This document shows, piece after piece, positions 1-7,353 of a stretch of DNA of 25,677 nucleotides. Position 1 is the stretch's first letter. Each line of letters starts with the position of its first letter. The position numbers and the translations under genes were made by a program. Source of the stretch: SZUA-181 sp964601765 (GTDB lineage: Bacteria; Pseudomonadota; Zetaproteobacteria; Mariprofundales; Mariprofundaceae); assembly GCA_964601765.1 (NCBI GenBank), contig CAZROR010000018.1, forward strand, positions 1 through 25,677, given 5' to 3'. The notes under the pieces are model-generated. The model did no database searches and was not told the DNA's origin. It saw only the letters and a program-made list of their open reading frames with translations.

Positions 1-1113
1 AACAATATTCTTACCACCATTCTGGGCAACGCGTCCCTAGCCGAACGCAAGGCGCGCACGCAGCCGGAAGATGTACCCGGCCATCTGCAACATATCGTGA
101 CCGCCAGCGAAAAGGCGGCGGAGCTGTGCGGGCAGATGCTGGCCTATTCGGGGAAGGGCAGCTTTGTCATCGCACCCGTGAATCTCTCCCGCCTGGTGGA
201 GGATATCACCAAATTGCTGGAGGTGTCCGTATCCCGCAACGTGGAACTCAGGTTCCGCCTGGAAGAACGGCTACCCTGCGTGCGCGCGGACGCGTCACAA
301 TTGCAGCAGGTTATTATGAACCTCGTGCTCAACGCATCGGAAGCCATCGGTAACGAGAACGGGGTCATATGTATTGCCACGGGGGTCATGCGGGCGGATC
401 GGAGTGGCCTTGTAGCCGCCTGGGGAGAGGAAGATCTGCCTGCGGGACGCTATGTGTATCTGGAAGTTTCCGATACCGGATGCGGCATGGACGCGCAGGT
501 GCGCCGACATATCTTCGAGCCATTCTATACCACGAAGTTTACCGGTCGCGGTCTGGGAATGAGCGTGGTGCAGGGCATTATCCGGGGACACAACGGCACC
601 CTGAAGCTGGACAGCGAACCCGGGCGGGGCACCATCTTCAGGGTGTTGCTGCCAGCCACTGATGATGCGGAGAAGGACAGCATGGCGGCTGTCGCCAGTG
701 ATACGGCATGGTGCGGCACAGGCACCGTTCTGGTAGTGGATGATGACGCAACCATTCGGGAAACGGCGGCCATGATGCTGGAGCAGATGGGTTTCAGTGT
801 GCTGACTGCGGCCGATGGCGAAGAAGGGGTGGAAGTCTACCGCAGGCATATGCGCGACATCGGCATCGTGCTTCTGGATATGACCATGCCGAGGCTTGAC
901 GGCGCCGGTTGTTTCCGTGAACTCAGGCGGTTGAACGCGGATGTGAAGGTTGTATTGTCCAGCGGGTATAACGAGCAGGAGGCCACAGGCCGCTTCCCCG
1001 GTGAGGGGCTGGCGGGATTCGTGCAAAAGCCGTACCGGCCCGAGACGCTGGCCGCGGTTCTGCGCGTGGCCGGAAAAGGGGAGGCTGGCACGACGCCGGA
1101 ATCCGGTGGCTGA
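1..1113 (+). CDS. Hybrid sensor histidine kinase with C-terminal receiver (5' end outside window)
   Basis: The reading frame is open from base 1, so the true start lies to the left. The first residues read NNILTTILGNASLA, which is the tail of the HisKA H-box (AHDFNN...). The phospho-accepting His is therefore just outside the window. An HATPase_c domain follows: N-box NLVLNASEAI, G1 box DTGCGMD, F-box FEPFYTTK, G2 box GRGLGMSV. A receiver domain comes next, with VLVVDDD, phospho-Asp in LLDMTMP (window residue 293), SSGYNE and the conserved Lys in QKPYRP. The expected role is autophosphorylation followed by intramolecular phosphotransfer. The order and motifs match the complete PAS hybrid kinase at 14236-15765, so the two are probably paralogues, and upstream PAS domains are likely. 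There is no DNA-binding output domain; the protein ends shortly after the receiver. Confidence 0.92.
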   Translation, partial: NNILTTILGNASLAERKARTQPEDVPGHLQHIVTASEKAAELCGQMLAYSGKGSFVIAPVNLSRLVEDITKLLEVSVSRNVELRFRLEERLPCVRADASQLQQVIMNLVLNASEAIGNENGVICIATGVMRADRSGLVAAWGEEDLPAGRYVYLEVSDTGCGMDAQVRRHIFEPFYTTKFTGRGLGMSVVQGIIRGHNGTLKLDSEPGRGTIFRVLLPATDDAEKDSMAAVASDTAWCGTGTVLVVDDDATIRETAAMMLEQMGFSVLTAADGEEGVEVYRRHMRDIGIVLLDMTMPRLDGAGCFRELRRLNADVKVVLSSGYNEQEATGRFPGEGLAGFVQKPYRPETLAAVLRVAGKGEAGTTPESGG

Positions 1114-1124
1114 AAGGTTTACAT

Positions 1125-1166
1125 TCGGCAGCCGTGGCAATAACCTCGGCAGCCGTGGCAATAACC
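1125..1166. repeat. Perfect 21-bp tandem duplication (2 copies)
   Basis: Bases 1125-1145 and 1146-1166 are identical and directly adjacent, starting 11 bp after the stop codon of the kinase. The unit holds a GTG triplet, so each copy supplies a possible GTG start for the downstream small ORF. The length is a multiple of three, so copy number does not change that frame. Confidence 0.95.
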
Positions 1167-1415
1167 CTGGGCTTTGTTATTCACCTGGACCGCGCGCCGG
1201 CCGCGGCGATTCCCCCTGTTGTGCCTGTCGCGCAGCCGGTGATTGATGTGCGTCCCCTGGGAGCGACGGTGCGGCCGGTGACCGGAGCGTGCGGGGGCGT
1301 GCGGGGGCATCATCGCATGCCCTTTTCCCCGCGGGAGGGAAACGTATACAGGGCGGACGGCCGGCTGGCTCCGCGGCCGGACGCGAGCGGACTGCGCCTG
1401 GATATTTTTGCCTAG
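1134..1415 (+). CDS. Small hypothetical protein
   Basis: A 93-codon ORF with strongly GC-biased third positions, as in the surrounding real genes. I do not recognise the family. The N-terminus is alanine/valine rich and hydrophobic (AVAITLGFVI). The middle is Pro/Val rich (AIPPVVPVAQPVIDV). The C-terminus ends in a conserved-looking tail, NVYRADGRL then LRLDIFA. The start is uncertain: GTG at 1134 or GTG at 1155, one in each copy of the 21-bp duplication. The only Shine-Dalgarno-like bases (AAAGG, 1113-1117) are rather far away. It may be cotranscribed with the kinase upstream. If it is not a gene, bases 1114-1493 hold only the repeats and the sigma-54 promoter. Confidence 0.42.
   Translation: MAITSAAVAITLGFVIHLDRAPAAAIPPVVPVAQPVIDVRPLGATVRPVTGACGGVRGHHRMPFSPREGNVYRADGRLAPRPDASGLRLDIFA
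1287..1306. repeat. 10-bp tandem duplication (2 copies)
   Basis: The unit GCGTGCGGGG occurs at 1287-1296 and 1297-1306 and continues for two more matching bases. It lies inside the small hypothetical ORF. Ten is not a multiple of three, so losing or gaining a copy would shift the frame. Confidence 0.8.
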
Positions 1416-1438
1416 CTCCGGTTTTGCCCGGCTCCGGC

Positions 1439-1453
1439 TGGCACGAATCTTGC
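1439..1453 (+). promoter_or_regulatory. Sigma-54 (RpoN) promoter
   Basis: TGGCACG-AATC-TTGC matches the -24/-12 consensus TGGCACG-N4-TTGC at every defined position, with exact GG-N10-GC spacing. Transcription should start near base 1465, about 30 bases before the ATG at 1494. A ribosome site (GGGGGAGGAAGG, 1481-1492) lies between. Confidence 0.85.
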
Positions 1454-1493
1454 GTGATCGTATGCATGCACGAAACCAGCGGGGGAGGAAGGC

Positions 1494-2045
1494 ATGCTTA
1501 TCCATATTGTTGAACAGGTTCGGAACTTCAGCAGACTGCATGACAAGGCGCCGAACGTATTGTATCTGAATCCGGCCCATTATGCCGTATTGAGGGCCAC
1601 ATATCCCGAGGTTTTCGCGGATGGACATCCGGAGCGCGTGGAAATGCTGGGCCTGAGAATCGTCATCGCGCCCGCTTCTCTGTTGCCCCGCCCCGTGGTC
1701 GCATGTGTGGTGCCGGGCATGGCGCGGCTGCTGGATCATGGCACCGCTGGATCATGGCACCGCCGAGGCTGCCCGGACGCGGGCCGGCGCTGCCTTTACC
1801 ATGGCCTGATTTGCCGGGGAAGGGCCTGCCGCCGGGGGCGCAGGCCCGGAAAGGTTGCCCCTTTTGTTCCCGTTCCTTTTGGCCTACTTCAATTTCCACC
1901 AATTTCCACCAATTTCCACAGGCGGCGGTTTTCAAAGCCGACCATCTCCCACGAGGAACGTACGCCCTGCACGGTTTCCGCGGCACCGGTCAGCAGGTAC
2001 GCCCCGGGAGCCATGACGTCGGCGATGCGGTCGATGACACGCTGA
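1494..2045 (+). CDS. Sigma-54-driven hypothetical protein, C-terminus frameshifted by a 16-bp duplication
   Basis: The ATG at 1494 follows a strong ribosome site and a consensus sigma-54 promoter. The first ~85 residues look like a genuine small globular protein (VLYLNPAHYAVLRATYPEVF, then MLGLRIVIAP), but I cannot name the family. From 1747 onward the translation becomes Arg/Pro/Cys-rich low-complexity sequence that overlaps the 3' end of cheR on the other strand, which is typical of an out-of-frame read. The break coincides with a 16-bp tandem duplication (1731-1762). Removing one copy gives a natural ending, ...LLDHGTAEAARTRAGAAFTMA, with a TGA at 1807-1809. The ancestral gene was therefore probably 1494-1809 (about 99 aa). 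As written, the ORF runs to 2045. The promoter and the neighbouring che genes suggest a motility-related role, which is inference only. Confidence 0.55.
   Translation: MLIHIVEQVRNFSRLHDKAPNVLYLNPAHYAVLRATYPEVFADGHPERVEMLGLRIVIAPASLLPRPVVACVVPGMARLLDHGTAGSWHRRGCPDAGRRCLYHGLICRGRACRRGRRPGKVAPFVPVPFGLLQFPPISTNFHRRRFSKPTISHEERTPCTVSAAPVSRYAPGAMTSAMRSMTR
1731..1762. repeat. 16-bp tandem duplication causing a frameshift
   Basis: CTGGATCATGGCACCG occurs twice back to back (1731-1746 and 1747-1762). Because 16 is not a multiple of three, the second copy pushes the host gene out of frame about 16 codons before the stop it would use with one copy. Confidence 0.95.
1822..1847. terminator. Possible bidirectional hairpin terminator between convergent genes
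   Basis: GGGCCTGC (1822-1829) pairs with GCAGGCCC (1840-1847), an 8-bp GC-rich stem with a 10-base loop. It sits between the inferred ancestral stop of the small sigma-54 gene and the 3' end of the minus-strand che operon. T-rich sequence on the plus strand starts only about 13 bases after the stem, so it is not a textbook intrinsic terminator. Confidence 0.35.
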
Positions 2046-2731
2046 CGCTCTTCCGGGTCGAAATAGATCAGTACATTGCGGCAAAAGACCACATGGAACG
2101 GATCCGCTGTGCCGAGGTCGCGCTTCAGCGCGTCCGAAATGAGATTGGCGTAGCGGAACGAAACCAGGCTGCGCACCTCGTCCCGGATCTGCCATGCCTC
2201 GCCGTGCTGATCGAAGTGGCGTACCAGAAGCTGGATGGGCAGCCCGCGTTGCACCTCCATTTGCGAATATCTGCCTTCCTCCGCGTATTGCAGAATCACC
2301 CGGTCCAGATCGGTGGCTGTGATGCGTACCCGCCGGTTGGCGGAGGGTAGCGACTGCAGGGCGGTCATGGCGATGGAATAGGGCTCCTGGCCCCTGGAAC
2401 AGGCCGCGGACCATATGTTTATCCGGCTAAATGCGGGCAGCGCCGACTCCATTTCGGGGAGGATGAGTTTTCGCAGGGCCTCAAACGGGTATTTATCACG
2501 GAAAAAAAGCGACTCGTTGGTCGTCATGGCGTGAATGACGTCAAGCGCCACCTGCCCGTGTTCGTCCTGTTTTACGCAGTCGGCCAGTGCTTCCAGTGAA
2601 GCAATGTCGTGTTGCCTGAGGACAGGAAACATGCGTGTTTCCAGCAGGTAGGCCTTGGCTTCCTCCAGAACGAGCCCGCTTCTGCGCTTGAGAAAATCGC
2701 GCAGATAATCAAATTTTGCCTTGTCCATCAT
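1889..2731 (-). CDS. cheR: Chemotaxis protein methyltransferase CheR
   Basis: SAM-dependent methyltransferase that methylates glutamates of the receptors during adaptation. About 280 aa. The helical N-terminal domain is followed by the hallmark TNESLFFRD (about residues 71-79), the SAM-binding stretch WSAACSRGQEPYSIAM (about 108-122), TATDLD, and the FCRNVLIYF motif. The start ATG at 2731 overlaps the cheB stop (ATGA), so translation is probably coupled; no strong ribosome site is visible. It is the last gene of the che operon. The extreme C-terminus (LWKLVEIGGN) is encoded by a 10-bp tandem repeat, so the normal end of the protein may differ (see repeat). Confidence 0.96.
   Translation of the reverse strand: MMDKAKFDYLRDFLKRRSGLVLEEAKAYLLETRMFPVLRQHDIASLEALADCVKQDEHGQVALDVIHAMTTNESLFFRDKYPFEALRKLILPEMESALPAFSRINIWSAACSRGQEPYSIAMTALQSLPSANRRVRITATDLDRVILQYAEEGRYSQMEVQRGLPIQLLVRHFDQHGEAWQIRDEVRSLVSFRYANLISDALKRDLGTADPFHVVFCRNVLIYFDPEERQRVIDRIADVMAPGAYLLTGAAETVQGVRSSWEMVGFENRRLWKLVEIGGN
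1890..1919. repeat. 10-bp tandem repeat (3 copies) at the cheR 3' end
   Basis: The plus-strand unit CAATTTCCAC occurs three times without interruption (1890-1899, 1900-1909, 1910-1919). It encodes the last residues and most of the stop codon of cheR. With one copy CheR would end LWKLK-stop. With two copies the frame would read through into about 75 extra residues, to near 1663. With three it ends LWKLVEIGGN. Confidence 0.95.
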
Positions 2732-3780
2732 GTCCGTGGCCCTGTTTTCAGCACGGCGAGTATTTCGCCCGGAATGTTCCGCAGGGGCAGCACATGGTGC
2801 GCGGCGCCAAGCCCGACCGTGGCGCCGGGCATGCCCCATACCGTGCTCGTCGCTTCGTCCTGGGCGATGACGAGTCCGCTTTGTTCCGCCACGGCCAGTG
2901 CGCCCGCGGCGCCATCCTTGCCCATGCCGGTGAGGACGACGGCGAGTGTGTGAAAGCGAGGGGCCAGGCGTGTCAGCGAGTGGAACATCGCGTCCACCGC
3001 CGGCCTGCAGAAGTGCATGGGCGGCGCATCGCTCAAGCGCGCGCACAGGCCGTGGTCTCCGGCGACAACCTCAAGGTGCCAGTCGCCGGGGGCGAAGTAC
3101 GCCTTTCCGGGCAATAATTGTTCACCGTCTTCCGCCACCTTGCACGCGAGCGGGGATGCGTCGTTGATGCGCTGGGCCAGCGAGCGGATAAACAGCGGCG
3201 GCATGTGCTGCACCACGGTGACGGGTACCGGCAGTTCCGCCGGTAGCCCGCGCATGACCACGTCGAGCGCATTCGGCCCGCCGGTGCTGGCGCCGATGGC
3301 GAGAATGTCCATGCGCGTGGCTGATGCGTGCCCGGGGCGTCGTCGCGGTTCTTGCGTTCGCCTTTCGCCTGCAGCCGCTTTGTGCCGGCTGTCGCGCAGC
3401 GCCCTGAGACGTGGCACCAGCGCGCTTCTGATGGCTTCCGCCGGATGTTGTTCCCCGGCCCCCGGCTTGAGGATGAAATCGAAGGCGCCGGCTTTCAGCG
3501 CCTGCACGGTGCGGCCGGCGTCGTCTTCCGTTTCCGCCGCCACGATGATGACCTTCACGCCGGGATGATCGCGCTTCAGGGCAGCCAGGGTCTCCATGCC
3601 GTTCATGCGCGGCATATTCATGTCCAGGGTAATCACATCGGGCGCAAGTTCCGCGACCTTGTCCATGGCGTCCATGCCGTCGCGGGCCGCGCCGACCACC
3701 TCCACCTCGTCCAGTCCCGACAGGCACTTGCGCAGAAACATACGGAACACGACGGAGTCGTCCACCACGAGCAGGCGCAT
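2728..3780 (-). CDS. cheB: Chemotaxis response regulator protein-glutamate methylesterase CheB
   Basis: Removes methyl groups from receptors when phosphorylated by CheA. Residues 1-115 form a receiver (LLVVDDS, phospho-Asp53 in TLDMNMP, Lys105 in ILKP). An Arg-rich linker (about 125-155) leads to the methylesterase domain. All catalytic residues are visible: Ser165 in GASTGG, His192 in QHMPP, and Asp289 in GMGKDGA. Length (350 aa) is normal. I chose ATG 3780 because GGAGGAAAGG lies directly upstream. An upstream in-frame ATG at 3807 overlaps the cheY stop and would add 9 residues. It sits between cheY and cheR in the operon. Confidence 0.97.
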   Translation of the reverse strand: MRLLVVDDSVVFRMFLRKCLSGLDEVEVVGAARDGMDAMDKVAELAPDVITLDMNMPRMNGMETLAALKRDHPGVKVIIVAAETEDDAGRTVQALKAGAFDFILKPGAGEQHPAEAIRSALVPRLRALRDSRHKAAAGERRTQEPRRRPGHASATRMDILAIGASTGGPNALDVVMRGLPAELPVPVTVVQHMPPLFIRSLAQRINDASPLACKVAEDGEQLLPGKAYFAPGDWHLEVVAGDHGLCARLSDAPPMHFCRPAVDAMFHSLTRLAPRFHTLAVVLTGMGKDGAAGALAVAEQSGLVIAQDEATSTVWGMPGATVGLGAAHHVLPLRNIPGEILAVLKTGPRT

Positions 3781-3803
3781 CCTTTCCTCCGGGCCGGATG
3801 CCG

Positions 3804-4175
3804 TCATGCCTGCAGGCCCAGCATGTTGATTTTTTCGCGGATCATCTCGACATCGAAAGGCTTCATGATGTATTCGTTCGCGCCGGCGGCGAGCGCTTTC
3901 AGAATGGAGGGCATGCTGGCCTCCGTCGTGACCATGATGACGCGTGGCGACTCGGCGTGCTCCGGACTCGCACGCAGGCTGACCAGGAAATCATAGCCGT
4001 TCATCACCGGCATGTGCCAGTCCAGCAGGATGAGTTCAATATCACCGTGCTTTTGCATTTGCGCCAGCGCCTGTTTGCCGTCTTCCGCTTCTACGGTCTC
4101 CCACCCGAGTTGCTGCATGATGCCGCGCAGGGCCAGGCGGACAACCCGGGCGTCATCCACGATCAGTGCTTTCAT
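3804..4175 (-). CDS. cheY: Chemotaxis response regulator CheY
   Basis: Single-domain receiver of 123 aa: acidic pair in IVDDAR, phospho-Asp52 in LLDWHMP, Thr83/84 in MVTTEAS, Lys105 in IMKPF. It has no output domain, as expected for a regulator that binds the flagellar switch or acts as a phosphate sink. ATG 4175 overlaps the cheW stop (ATGA), which indicates translational coupling. A second CheY-like regulator is encoded at 13815-14180. Which of the two binds FliM cannot be told from sequence alone. Confidence 0.95.
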   Translation of the reverse strand: MKALIVDDARVVRLALRGIMQQLGWETVEAEDGKQALAQMQKHGDIELILLDWHMPVMNGYDFLVSLRASPEHAESPRVIMVTTEASMPSILKALAAGANEYIMKPFDVEMIREKINMLGLQA

Positions 4176-4684
4176 TCGTCAGCCTCCCTCGCGGTTTCCC
4201 GCGTTTCCACCTCGCCGGGGCGGCGTCCATTCTCTCCGGCTATATCCAGCGTGGCCCGTACGAAGCGCTCGATATCGAGAACGACGAGCAGTTCGTCCCT
4301 GAGTTTCAGCACGCCACTGCCTACCGCCTGCCAGCATGGAGGCAGGGATAGCGGCGTTTTTTCAAATGTTTCCGGTCGGGAGCGCATCACCTCGCCGACC
4401 TCGTCCACGGCGAGGCCGAAGGTCTCGCCCTCGGCTGTTTCGATGATGACGACCCGGAAGGCATCATGGTCTTCACGGTCGGGCAACCTCAGGGCCTTGC
4501 GCATGTCCAGTTGCGTGATGACATGCCCACGCAGATTAATCAGCCCCGATATGATGTCATGGGCCAGTGGCACGGCGGTGCAACGCAGCGGGGTAATGAC
4601 CTCCTGCACGTAACGCACCGGCAGTCCCAGGGCCTGGCCATGCAGCCTGCAGGTAAGCAGCTCGTGAACCTTGTCATCCATCAT
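4172..4684 (-). CDS. cheW: Chemotaxis coupling protein CheW
   Basis: Adaptor linking MCPs to CheA, about 170 aa. Typical CheW features are LTCRLHGQALGLPV near the N-terminus, then VQEVI, then the conserved GLINLRG motif, followed by FGLAVDEVGEVM and a C-terminal LLVVLDIERF. The start was chosen at the ATGATG at 4684 because GGAGGAGCG precedes it. An alternative ATG at 4708 overlaps the cheA stop and would add eight residues. The C-terminal tail (about 20 residues after the core) is acidic and probably disordered. Confidence 0.94.
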   Translation of the reverse strand: MMDDKVHELLTCRLHGQALGLPVRYVQEVITPLRCTAVPLAHDIISGLINLRGHVITQLDMRKALRLPDREDHDAFRVVIIETAEGETFGLAVDEVGEVMRSRPETFEKTPLSLPPCWQAVGSGVLKLRDELLVVLDIERFVRATLDIAGENGRRPGEVETRETAREADE

Positions 4685-4704
4685 CGCTCCTCCGTGCGTG
4701 GCCG

Positions 4705-7353
4705 TCATGCGGGCTGCGCGGACTCTTCCGCTTCCGTCGCAAAGGTTCGCTTCAGCCGCTCGCGCAGGCTTGCGGTTTCCGTTTTCAGGATACTGTCGGC
4801 GAACAGCGCTGCATCTTCCCCCCGCTTCGGCTCGAACGAGGCCAGCGCAATGACGGGAGTGTCACCGAATCGCTCGTGCTTTTTCATCCAGCGCACGAGT
4901 TCCATGGCCTGCCTGTCCTTCATGTCCAGATCCACGAGCATGGCTCTTGGCTGCTGCTTGTCCAGCATTTCCCTGGCCTGCAGGGCATCTTCCGCCGGCC
5001 ATACCTGGTATCCCATGGATTCCAGCATTGGCATCATCAGCTCGCGCAGAAAGACGGAATCCTCCGCCAGCAGCAGTCCGGGGCGCTCCGTGTCGCTCTT
5101 CCCGTTCCCGGCGTGTTCGCGGGCGCCGAACCATTCCGGCGCCACGGTCTTGGCCAGCTCGTATACGTCCACCACCTCGGTCGCCTGGCCGTGGATGACC
5201 GCGGTGCCGAGAAACAGACTCTGGCCCGAGTCCAGTTCGATTTCCAGCGGCACCTCGGCCACGTCGAGAATTTTTTCCACCTCCAGACAGAGGTGGTGCA
5301 TTCCATCCGAGAGGATGACACAGGCCATCTCGTATTCCCCGCTGGCGGAGCTGTCCGCGGCGACAAGGTGCCCCCAGCGTCTGAACGGAATCACCCTGTC
5401 CCGGTATTGCAGCACCTCCCGGCCGGCGGATATCTCCACGCTGGTGCTGGGCAGGGATTCCAGACGCTGTACCAGCGACATTGGAATGGCATACCTGCCG
5501 CCGGACTGTTCGAACAGCACGATATGCTGGAGGTTGCGCTTGGCGCGCTCTCGCCCCTCATCCTGAACTTCGGCGACGCCGCCCGCGTTGTCCGCCAGGT
5601 TGGCCAGCGACAGAAGACCGTTGCAATCAAGGATGAGGGCCACATTGCCATCCCCCAGGATGCTGCATCCGGCATAGACATCCAGCCCCTGCAAGTGCTC
5701 TCCGAGTGGCTTGACCACGACCTCTTCGGCGCCCGCGATATCATCCATGGCGAGCCCGAAATGCATGGCGCCGACGTTGAGCACGATGATCGTGAACTCC
5801 TCCCTGTCGCCGGTGGACAGGTGCAGCAGTTCGGACAGAAACATGACCGGCAGCAGCTTGTCCCGAAGGCGGTAGAAGTGGCTGCCTGCGTACTCCTCCC
5901 ATTCCGGGCTTTTTCCGGTGGCCCGGATGAGTTCCTGTACATTCATCTGCGGTACGGCGAAGCGATACCCTCCCGCGGTAGCAACCAGCGCCGGAATGAT
6001 GGCCAGGGTCAGCGGGATGCGCATGCGCACTGTGGCGCCGTGACCGTACCGGCTTTCGATTTCCACGCTGCCGCCGGCCTTTTCGATTTCCGAGCGGACC
6101 ACATCCATGCCCACGCCGCGGCCGGACACCTTGGATACTTTTCTGGCCGTGGACAGGCCGGGATGGAAAATAAGCTGCAGCACGGCATGGTCACTCATTC
6201 CGGCTGCCGTCTCCTGCGTGATAACGCCCATGGCCAGGGCCTTCTCCCGCACGGCGGCGGCATCGATGCCCTTGCCGTCATCCACGATTTCGATGATGAT
6301 GTTCCCGCTTTCCTGTCGGGCCGTGAGCCGTATCAGGCCCTCCTCAGGCTTGCCTGCGGCATGCCGCTCCTCCGGGCCCTCGATGCCGTGGTCGCAACTG
6401 TTGCGGATAATATGCGTCATGGGATCGCGCAGGGCGGCGAGAATGAAGCGATCCAGCTCGGTTTCCTGACCCTCCATTTCCACGCGTATCTTTTTTTCCA
6501 GGTCGCGGGCCAGATCACGCACCACGCGCGGAATTCTGTTCCACAGGCCAGCGACGGGTTGCATGCGCAGCCGCAGCACCTGTTGCTGGAGGGTGGTGGT
6601 CGTGTGGTCGATGTAATGACCGACGCGCTGCATTTCCGGCGCCATCCCGCTGCTCATGAGTTGCATCAGGCGGTTGCGGGTCAGTACCAGCTCGCCGATC
6701 TGGTTCATGAGTTCGTCCACGACATCAACGTCAACGCGAATGGTTGTATCCGCCGCCCTGGCAGATGCCGCGGGTTGTTTCCTTTCGCCGGCTTCCTGTT
6801 TCGGGGGCGGATCGGGCGGCGTCTCCGGCGTTTCGGGCGCGCTTTCCCCGGTCTTTTCCTTCTCCGTTCCAGTGCTTTCCGCCGGTTCAGGCTCTGGTGT
6901 CCCGGCGGCTCCCGCTTCGGGCTCCGCTGTCTCGGCGGCAATGCCCGCGCCGGCCATGTCCTCGACGGCCCGTGTTGCCGCTTTCAGCCGGTTGATTAGG
7001 GATGCATGGTCGATTTCAGGCTCGGCGCCGGTTGATTCGATGCCGTCGAGAATGGCCTTGATGCCGTCGACTGCCTCCAGCAGCAGGGATATCAGATCCG
7101 GGGTGATGCTGAATGTGCCCGATCGTATTTTCCCGAGCAGGTTTTCGGCCGCGTGCGAAAGGGCCTCGAGCCGCGCAAGGCCCAGGAAACCGCATGTGCC
7201 CTTGACCGTATGAATGGCGCGGAAGATGCCGTTGATGCTTTCCATGTCGCCCGGATTGTCTTCCAGACCGAGTAACCGCTGTTCGATGTCTCCGAGATTC
7301 TCGTTGCTCTCAACGAGAAACTCGGCCAGCAGTTCCTGGTCCATCTCTTCCAT
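4705..7353 (-). CDS. cheA: Hybrid chemotaxis histidine kinase CheA with two CheW-like domains and a C-terminal receiver
   Basis: An 882-aa kinase, longer than classical CheA (~650). Hpt domain: His48 in RAIHTVKG. A Pro/Glu/Ala-rich linker (about 135-205) stands where a CheY-binding P2 domain would be; I see no folded P2. Dimerisation segment about 205-270 (MNQIGELVLTRNRL). HATPase about 310-450: N-box IIRNSCDHGIE, G1 DDGKG, G2 GRGVGM. First CheW-like module about 450-590 (GGYRFAVPQMNVQELI), second about 605-740 (GGRYAIPMSLVQRLE). Receiver 756-870 with LLLAEDS, Asp808 in LVDLDM and Lys857. The start ATG 7353 overlaps the upstream stop (TGATG) with GGAGGAATCG before it. The attached receiver may act as a phosphate sink or autoregulator. 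Confidence 0.95.
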   Translation of the reverse strand: MEEMDQELLAEFLVESNENLGDIEQRLLGLEDNPGDMESINGIFRAIHTVKGTCGFLGLARLEALSHAAENLLGKIRSGTFSITPDLISLLLEAVDGIKAILDGIESTGAEPEIDHASLINRLKAATRAVEDMAGAGIAAETAEPEAGAAGTPEPEPAESTGTEKEKTGESAPETPETPPDPPPKQEAGERKQPAASARAADTTIRVDVDVVDELMNQIGELVLTRNRLMQLMSSGMAPEMQRVGHYIDHTTTTLQQQVLRLRMQPVAGLWNRIPRVVRDLARDLEKKIRVEMEGQETELDRFILAALRDPMTHIIRNSCDHGIEGPEERHAAGKPEEGLIRLTARQESGNIIIEIVDDGKGIDAAAVREKALAMGVITQETAAGMSDHAVLQLIFHPGLSTARKVSKVSGRGVGMDVVRSEIEKAGGSVEIESRYGHGATVRMRIPLTLAIIPALVATAGGYRFAVPQMNVQELIRATGKSPEWEEYAGSHFYRLRDKLLPVMFLSELLHLSTGDREEFTIIVLNVGAMHFGLAMDDIAGAEEVVVKPLGEHLQGLDVYAGCSILGDGNVALILDCNGLLSLANLADNAGGVAEVQDEGRERAKRNLQHIVLFEQSGGRYAIPMSLVQRLESLPSTSVEISAGREVLQYRDRVIPFRRWGHLVAADSSASGEYEMACVILSDGMHHLCLEVEKILDVAEVPLEIELDSGQSLFLGTAVIHGQATEVVDVYELAKTVAPEWFGAREHAGNGKSDTERPGLLLAEDSVFLRELMMPMLESMGYQVWPAEDALQAREMLDKQQPRAMLVDLDMKDRQAMELVRWMKKHERFGDTPVIALASFEPKRGEDAALFADSILKTETASLRERLKRTFATEAEESAQPA

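Noticed and set aside
295..1161. 288-codon minus-strand ORF opposite the first kinase
   Set aside because: The plus frame encodes HATPase and receiver motifs; the minus translation is His/Arg/Pro-rich without structure.
4566..4580. TGGCACG-like sequence inside cheW resembling a sigma-54 -24 box
   Set aside because: The spacing to the downstream GC is 9, not 10, there is no TTGC, and it is within coding sequence on the opposite strand.
4876..6999. 707-codon plus-strand ORF opposite cheA
   Set aside because: Antisense shadow of cheA caused by high GC at third positions; the product is His/Gln-rich with no domain logic, while the minus strand encodes every CheA motif.
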